Origin: Cryptomeria japonica
Taxonomy: Eukaryota; Streptophyta; Pinopsida; Cupressales; Cupressaceae
Reading direction: 5' to 3'
NCBI RefSeq assembly: GCF_030272615.1
Contig: NC_081414.1
Coordinates: forward strand, 767,386,153-767,450,152
Length of the DNA: 64,000 nucleotides
Both the position numbers and the translations under genes were made by a program. How positions within the stretch are numbered: the first letter of the stretch is position 1; the number at the start of each line of letters is the position of its first letter. Of this stretch, positions 58,401-64,000 are shown piece by piece. The notes below the pieces were generated by a model. That model ran no database searches, was not told where the DNA came from, and saw only the letters and a program-made list of their open reading frames with translations.

Positions 58401-61400
58401 CTCAAAACATCTCCATCGATGCTTGCCAAGTTGCAAAGCAGCAGTCTATGCCTTCCTTTTTATGAAAGGGTGGCGACTGTAACTTAAGGATCCCATTATA
58501 ATACAAAATAGAGACATTCAACACAAAATACCTTTATAAAAATTGTTTTCAAATGATTATATAGAAATTCTGCCCTATCTGCTATGTCTCAGCAATGGAA
58601 ACTAAGGCCTCTGGTCTGCAACAAATCTGCCTTTCTCTTGGTGAAAAAATACAAGTAACCTAGTATCATAAATATATCTATTTAAAAAATACTAACATAT
58701 AGTAATCTTATAGTAAATTAGGACTGCAAAATGCAATTTATTTGATTTCATTTATAATCATTTATATTTATTTTTTAAAAATATATTGATAAATTCTTTA
58801 CATATAATTTTAAAAAAATATATTTTAATACAATAATTAAAGAGAGAATCAATATTAAAATTTTATATATATATCATAATTTTAAATTTTAATAATTTTA
58901 TATATTAATATTCACTTTTATTATTTAACTTACATTTTTTTTTGATAAAATTTCAAACTCCTTTGTTGACTTTTACTTGTAATTATTTTAAATAGATTTT
59001 TTTTTAGGGGGATTTATTTAGAAAAGAAAAGTTTTGTATGAAAGCAACTGTGTTGATTGTTAGTTGTAGAGATTTAAAAAAAATGGTAGGGAAAACTGAT
59101 TCTATTTATTGGTCATTATATGTTTAAAATTTGATATTGATTTTGCAGATAAAAGAATGTTCTGGAAACAAACATGAAACAAGCATAGCAGTGTTGAATG
59201 CTATTGGAAATGTTCATTGGATTGCAGTGGGTTTCTTAGTGGTGGGTGCAGTTTTAAATGTTGTAGACACCATTGAAAATAACAAGGAGGAGTGTTTCAG
59301 ACTTCTCAAATCTATGAATGATTTAGCCAAAGTAATCCTCCAGCTTCAGCGCCTTCCTACTTTGAAGGAGTTACACATGAAATTGAAGGAGTCTATAAAT
59401 TTAATTGTTGATGGAGCCATTTTATGTTGTTCCCAAAAGAAAAAAAAAATGTTTATTAAAAGGTACATAACCATTTTACCTATAAAAAATGTTTTTCTGT
59501 GTGCATTATTCTAAATGTTTTGTATTTTTACAATGCCTTTTAAATCTTCTTAACACACTATTCTGGGTTCTGAGACATAAAGATTAGTTTTATGTCCATC
59601 TTTGTTTTAATTTTATATTATTAAGTTAATGTTTGTTTTAATTTTATATTATTACATTAAGGACATCCTATATTTGTCTTAGTTTCCAGCATTGTTTCTT
59701 TATACCAGACTTAATTTCTGTACATGTAATTAAATAAATTTTGATTGCAACATGCGTAGGGTGTTCAAAGCGTCAACAGATGGACAAGAGCTTCAAAAGC
59801 TTAGCAAGGACATAGATGACATGTGTAAGTTCCTTAGTTTGCAAATAAACGTTTCTACTTTGGAAGCAATGCAAAACTTTCAGACAGTCAGTCCAACCCC
59901 TATTCCCGCTCTCAACAATGATGCAGGTAAAACATCACCAGCCACTTGTTATTGAGCTTTTGTTTTGTTAAGTGCAATACGCTCTATATTGACATATTCT
60001 AACATTTCATTTTTTTGAGAAAAAAACTTGCAGTTGGAATAAAAGATAAAATTGAAGAAGTCATTCAACAACTAGATTGGGAAAATGATAGTGTAACAAC
60101 AACAGCAGTGATTGTATATGGTATTGGAGGCTCTGGCAAGACCACCCTAGCTGATGCAGTTTATACCTCTCTTAAGGACAAACTTCATGGGTGGAAACAT
60201 TCAAAAATTACTCTCATTCAAAATCTGAAAGAAGATCCCAAAGTTGAAGATCTCCAATCTTTGATTTTACAGGATTTGACTGCCACCAAACAAGATGTAA
60301 GAGATTTTGAAAGTGGACGACAGAGTTTGAAAGAAATCATAGAAAAAGAATCTATCTTTCTATATATCGACAATGTTTTGTTTCTGGAACCATTGAAAAA
60401 GCTTCTGCCTAAGGATATCGCAAGTGCAAAAAAACTTAGGTTACTTTTAACAGCCAGAGAAACAACTGTCTCCCAAGTAATTGAAGGTTGTGAAATTGAA
60501 CCTTGCAAACTCTATCACATGGAACCTCTTTCTGATGATGCAGCTCTTCAAGTCTTATGTAGGAAAATTGATAAAAAAAGAGAAAAAGACTCCATATTAC
60601 AAGAGAGACCTCAGGCCAAGAAGATAGCAGAGAAATGTAGTTGTTGTCCTTTGTTTTTAGAAGTTATTGGAGCTTATATTCATCAACGGAAGAACTCAGT
60701 TGAAGCTTATGAGCGAGTACTTGATTGGCTACAGTCTGGAGAGGATTTTGGTGGCAGTGAGAAGTATAGTTTTGATGAGCAAAGGGTTCTATTTTCCTAC
60801 GATGGACTTAAATCAAGTGCTAAGGAGGCATTCCTTGATTTATGTTCGTTCTTCTATGGTCCGGTGTGGAAGTGGGAGTGGGATGATATGGCATGTATTT
60901 TGGGAGACGAAGAAATGGAATGTCTTCAAGAAGGAGCTCTCATCAAAAGAGAAGATAAGAGGATAAAGATTCATGATCTTATTCTAGCTGCTGGACGAAA
61001 TAAATCCAAGGACAGTAGGTTAAATGATGTTGAAGACTTTTCTTTGGCCTTGAAAAATAAGGAGGTATGTATATGAAGGTTTAGAATTTCACTGTCATTC
61101 CTACTTTTCATCTGAAAATTCTATGATGATTTGTCATTTAAAAGTCTTTCATTTGAAGTTTTAAGAAAAATACAAATTGTCAAAGAAATTTAATTTATAA
61201 GAATTTTATTATATAAAATCTTTTATATTTAAATATATTTATTAGTTTTATCAATCATACATATTAAATATGAAAAAATATTTAATGCTACAATTCAAGT
61301 GAGTTTCTAAATTTATATTAAAATATATTCAATGTCTTATTAAAAACATCTTAAAAATTAAAAACAATTATGTTTTATTTTGATATGATTCTAGTTAATA

Positions 61401-64000
61401 TATAATTTTATTATATTAATTTTATTTTATTTTGAAATTATATATGTTTATATTAAATGATAATAACTATTAATAATGCATGTTAAAATCTTAAAGTGTC
61501 CCTCTTATAAGTTTGTTTCTAAATTTATATAAAAAAATATTTAAACAATCTTGTTAAAAATGTTTTAAAAATTAAATTGACTCAAGTTTTTAAAATCTTG
61601 TTAGAAACTATTCTAGAAATTAGAATCATCAATATTTCAAAATATTCTAAATAAATTTATATTTTATAATAAATATTATGAAATGATATATATATTAATA
61701 TTATAAATTAGAATATTATATTATATTTATTTATAATAATTTTTTATGATTTATTTGTAATAAAAGGTCATATATATGATTTTATAAAAACATAAGATGT
61801 CATTTTCTAGTATAAATTTTAAGATTGTAATATATGATCTCAAACTGAAAAACAGCTCTTTAGACCATCAAATTTCAAACATATCAAAAGAACAAAAATA
61901 TACATATACCACTAAAAATATTTCAAAAAAGACAGGATTGTTAGAAAGGTGTATGCTGTTCACTGTTTAATTAATTTAAACACAAACTTTACAAAATACA
62001 ACTACTTTATTTTAATTCTTTTAATATATTTTTTTTAAATCAATTTTATGATGTGTGAATTCCAACAGCCCGTTTCTCAGGTAAAAGGAATATGGATGGA
62101 AAATTACAGTAGTCCTTCCCTATTATCAGCAGAAGAGTTAGATACCACGAGCCGTTCTCTGCGAGTATTTTATATGAATGAGGCGGCAACTGTGAAAGGG
62201 AAATGCCGCGAACATTTCGACAATCTAAGGTTTCTTCATGTTGAAAGGCGGCTACCCGATTTACCAATCACTATCTTCCACCACAAGCATTTGAGATACC
62301 TGTCAATAAATAGCTTTAAGGAGGATATCATTTTGAGTCCGTCCATGGCAAGTGATCAACGATTTCCGCATAATAATGATTTATTTCTTCCTTCTCATTT
62401 GTGATGTTTTCTAATTTTCGCTTTAATGTTTGGTATTTCGAGATATGAGAAAAAGTGTTTGTACTTCTAATTTTCCCTTTAATAGGGATGAGTTGTGAAT
62501 TAACCTTCCTTATTGTCCTTGCAGAATCTTCCAAATTTAAACGTGCTCAAATTCAGGTGTTGCAGAATACATGGAATCGCTGAAATTGCGCATCTTCGTT
62601 CATTAAAGCAGCTGGATTTGAGCGGATGCAATACAGATGGAATTTCGCAATGTTTTTTAAATTTGCATAATCTGCGAAGGCTAAAACTGTCCTCCTGTGA
62701 GGACGTAACAGAATTGCCCGAATCTCTTGTCAATCTCCGATCTTTAGAGGAGTTGCATTTGGTTTCATGTAGTAATCTGAAGCGGTTGCCAGCTGGATTT
62801 GGGGAGTTGGTCAGTCTTACTGTACTTTACCTGTCATATTGCTCGAGTTTGCAAGAGCTTCCGTGCGATTTGGAAAAGCTTCCCTCATTGCAGTCATTGA
62901 ATATAAGCAGCTGTTCCAGTCTGCTTTGCCTCCCGGCTGGATTGGAAAACTCAACGTCTTTAATTTCATTAGAAATAAGTGGGTGTACAAGTCTGAAATG
63001 TCTTCCCGATAGCATTGGAGGGATGTCTGTGTGGGGATCCAATATAAATTTTATTAGTTGTTCAAGTTTAAGTGAACTACCAGTAGAAATTTGCAAACAT
63101 GCAATGCTCACAAACATTTCATTAATGCGTTGTTCTAGTTTGAAGATGCTTCCCAGCGGGTTCGGTGAGCTCACTTGCCTGCAACATTTATCCTTATCAG
63201 GATGTGAAAGCTTACAAGAACTGTGTAACGATTTCCATTGTCTAGTAGGATTGAAAACAGTAGACTTGAGAGATTGCAAGAGTTTGTCAAGCCTGCCTCT
63301 GGATTTTGGGAAACTTAGTTCTCTAGAAACCTTAGATTTATCAAGATGTGATAGACTGGAGGAATTGTGCAGTGACTTCCATTGCCTTGGAGCACTAAAA
63401 TATCTATATCTGTCAAACTGTAATAGTATATGCAAACTTCCAGACCGTTTTGGTGAGCTTAGCTGCTTGGAAAGATTAGATCTATCAGGATGCTCTAATT
63501 TAGTAAAGCTTTCTGATGATTTCCATCTTCTCCGATCTTTGACAAGTTTGAACCTTTCCAAATGTGAGAATTTGGGCGGTGAATGGATGGATAGTGCGGG
63601 GAGTATGAGGAGCTTATGGCGCTTCGACATTGTGCACAGTGAAAGAATGATACAGCGGTGGATGGAAACAAAAAGCCAAAAAGAAAGGAACCTGGTGGTG
63701 GTAACGGACTTCCCTCAGGTAAGTTGTAATTTTTTATAGCGCTAAAATTCTATGGATTTAATTTGGAGCAAATAATTATTATTCGAGATCAAATTTGAGA
63801 TTTTATTCCATTATTGTCTTGGCTTCCTATGTGCAGTTGTAGAATATATACGTGGATCATATTTTTAACAAAATTTTAGATCGCATTCGATCATAGTTCT
63901 TGTTATTTTGTTGCAATTGCAGGGTAGTGAAGGAGAAACGGCTTTTTTGTTGGAAGGGGTGTTATCAAAGATATTTGATGAGGAAGGGCTTCTCCTTGAC
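52410..64000 (+). CDS. NLR immune receptor, partial at 3' end
   Basis: NLR proteins sense pathogens and trigger cell death in the cytosol or at membranes. Exons chosen from splice sites and frame: 52410-52565, 52656-52763, 59149-59462, 59760-59926, 60034-61064, 62069-62347, 62525-63718 and 63924 to beyond the window. The start MSSTASSSSSSVV is the first ATG in frame. Exons 1-4 give a helical N-terminal module with a hydrophobic VHWIAVGFLVVGAVLNVV segment, with no TIR motifs. Exon 5 is the NB-ARC: P-loop GIGGSGKTTLA, kinase-2 SIFLYIDNV (second Asp is Asn), LLLTARETT, CCPLFLEVIG at the GLPL site, LCSFFYG, and IHD at the MHD site. Exons 6-7 hold about 15 LRRs. No internal stop was found. It reads like a conifer-type NLR, possibly with an MLKL/HeLo-like four-helix N-terminus; that last point is inference. 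Confidence 0.87.
52764..59148 (+). other. Large intron 2 of the NLR gene (6.4 kb)
   Basis: Donor GAG|GTACGC and acceptor TTGATTTTGCAG. It is mostly AT-rich unassigned DNA. It holds a gypsy gag relic (56268-57068), short unrecognised ORFs on both strands near 55480-55850, 57115-57500 and 57860-58490, and no element ends I can support. The leftward 67-codon ORF at 58117-58320 (Arg/Glu-rich, RKEYEKDFNREIRNAGNNGR) looks protein-like but is not recognised. Confidence 0.7.
56268..57068 (-). pseudogene. Ty3/gypsy gag relic in intron 2
   Basis: Read leftward the end of the fragment gives STEEHLRHFVNIA, EDVIMNLFVQSLEENARKRY and LPNNSTYSLEFDEF. These match the retrotransposon gag core (EDVxMKLFVQSLEGxARxW...LP..S...W.E). 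The upstream part is Gln/Asn-rich (ARQQNPNQGQY). A 28-bp tandem duplication at about 56420-56476 (GCAATATTAACAAAATGCCT...) breaks the frame and copies HLRHFVNIA. It is antisense to the NLR. Confidence 0.75.
61065..62068 (+). other. Intron 5 of the NLR gene
   Basis: Donor GAG|GTATGT, acceptor GAATTCCAACAG. About 1 kb of very AT-rich DNA with nothing else recognisable. Confidence 0.75.
62348..62524 (+). other. Intron 6 of the NLR gene, GC-AG type
   Basis: The donor reads ATG|GCAAGTG and the acceptor GTCCTTGCAG. Only this donor keeps the phase-0 frame into AATCTTCCAAATTTAAAC. The nearby GTGATC would shift the frame. Confidence 0.65.
62525..63718 (+). repeat. LRR-coding exon with duplicated 144-bp units
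   Basis: LRRs of about 24 residues have the form LxxLxLSxCxSLxxLPxxF. From about 63170 the repeats alternate between an FGELxxL type and a DFHCLxxL type, giving three 48-residue pairs (144 bp of DNA each). The LRR surface usually reads ligands or guards partners. Confidence 0.8.

Noticed and set aside
62827-63630. 267-codon ORF antisense to the NLR
   Set aside because: Shadow of the LRR exon; its Leu/Ser/Lys periodicity mirrors the LRR codons on the other strand.

Overview
The window looks like nuclear DNA from a plant with a large, repeat-dense genome. It is AT-rich and full of decayed LTR retrotransposons, a LINE, long microsatellites and a complex satellite. It also holds one intron-rich NLR resistance-type gene with GT-AG introns of up to 6.4 kb. 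A conifer or other gymnosperm is my best guess from the element types and the wording of the LRRs; this is inference, not proof. No rRNA, tRNA, CRISPR or bacterial-type features were seen.

Layout. 1-9277: the 3' part of a Ty3/gypsy element of Tat-like organisation, with a broken integrase, an antisense plant-mobile-domain ORF, tandem-repeat-rich 3' untranslated DNA, a polypurine tract and a 1.47-kb 3' LTR. 9278-18664: pyrimidine and purine low-complexity tracts, a block of direct and inverted repeats (13728-14590), a scrap of gypsy reverse transcriptase (about 14895-15115) and unassigned AT-rich DNA. 18665 to about 23534: a 5'-truncated L1-type LINE (RT tail, zinc-binding region, RNase H), followed by an unusual 3' region with an unrecognised broken ORF, ending at a long (AT)n. 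26940-33630: GA/CT tracts and a 6-kb satellite of about 20-bp CATATG-centred units that reverses orientation near 30180. A solo LTR with a perfect 5-bp target duplication sits inside it.

33914-47757 is the most notable object: a 13.8-kb hAT-type DNA transposon. It has an 8-bp target-site duplication (ACTCTCAA) and about 14-bp imperfect terminal inverted repeats starting CAG. TTCGCC-type repeats crowd both ends. A hAT transposase (two in-frame stops) with its own TATA box and 5'-UTR intron lies on the left. The rest carries three further decayed ORFs: a leftward frame of about 1,340 codons with a G-patch and coiled coils, broken by six stops that are all TAG, and two short unrecognised ORFs. 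Most hAT elements are 2-6 kb with one gene, so this is a candidate undescribed class of cargo-carrying hAT element.

47766-64000: flanking DNA, promoter-proximal tandem repeats (51710-52230), then the NLR gene on the + strand from 52410 and running off the window. It has at least eight exons: an N-terminal helical module unlike a TIR domain, an NB-ARC exon with intact P-loop, and an LRR exon in which 48-residue pairs of repeats have been duplicated. Its 6.4-kb second intron contains an antisense gypsy gag relic. The NLR is the only gene here that appears intact.
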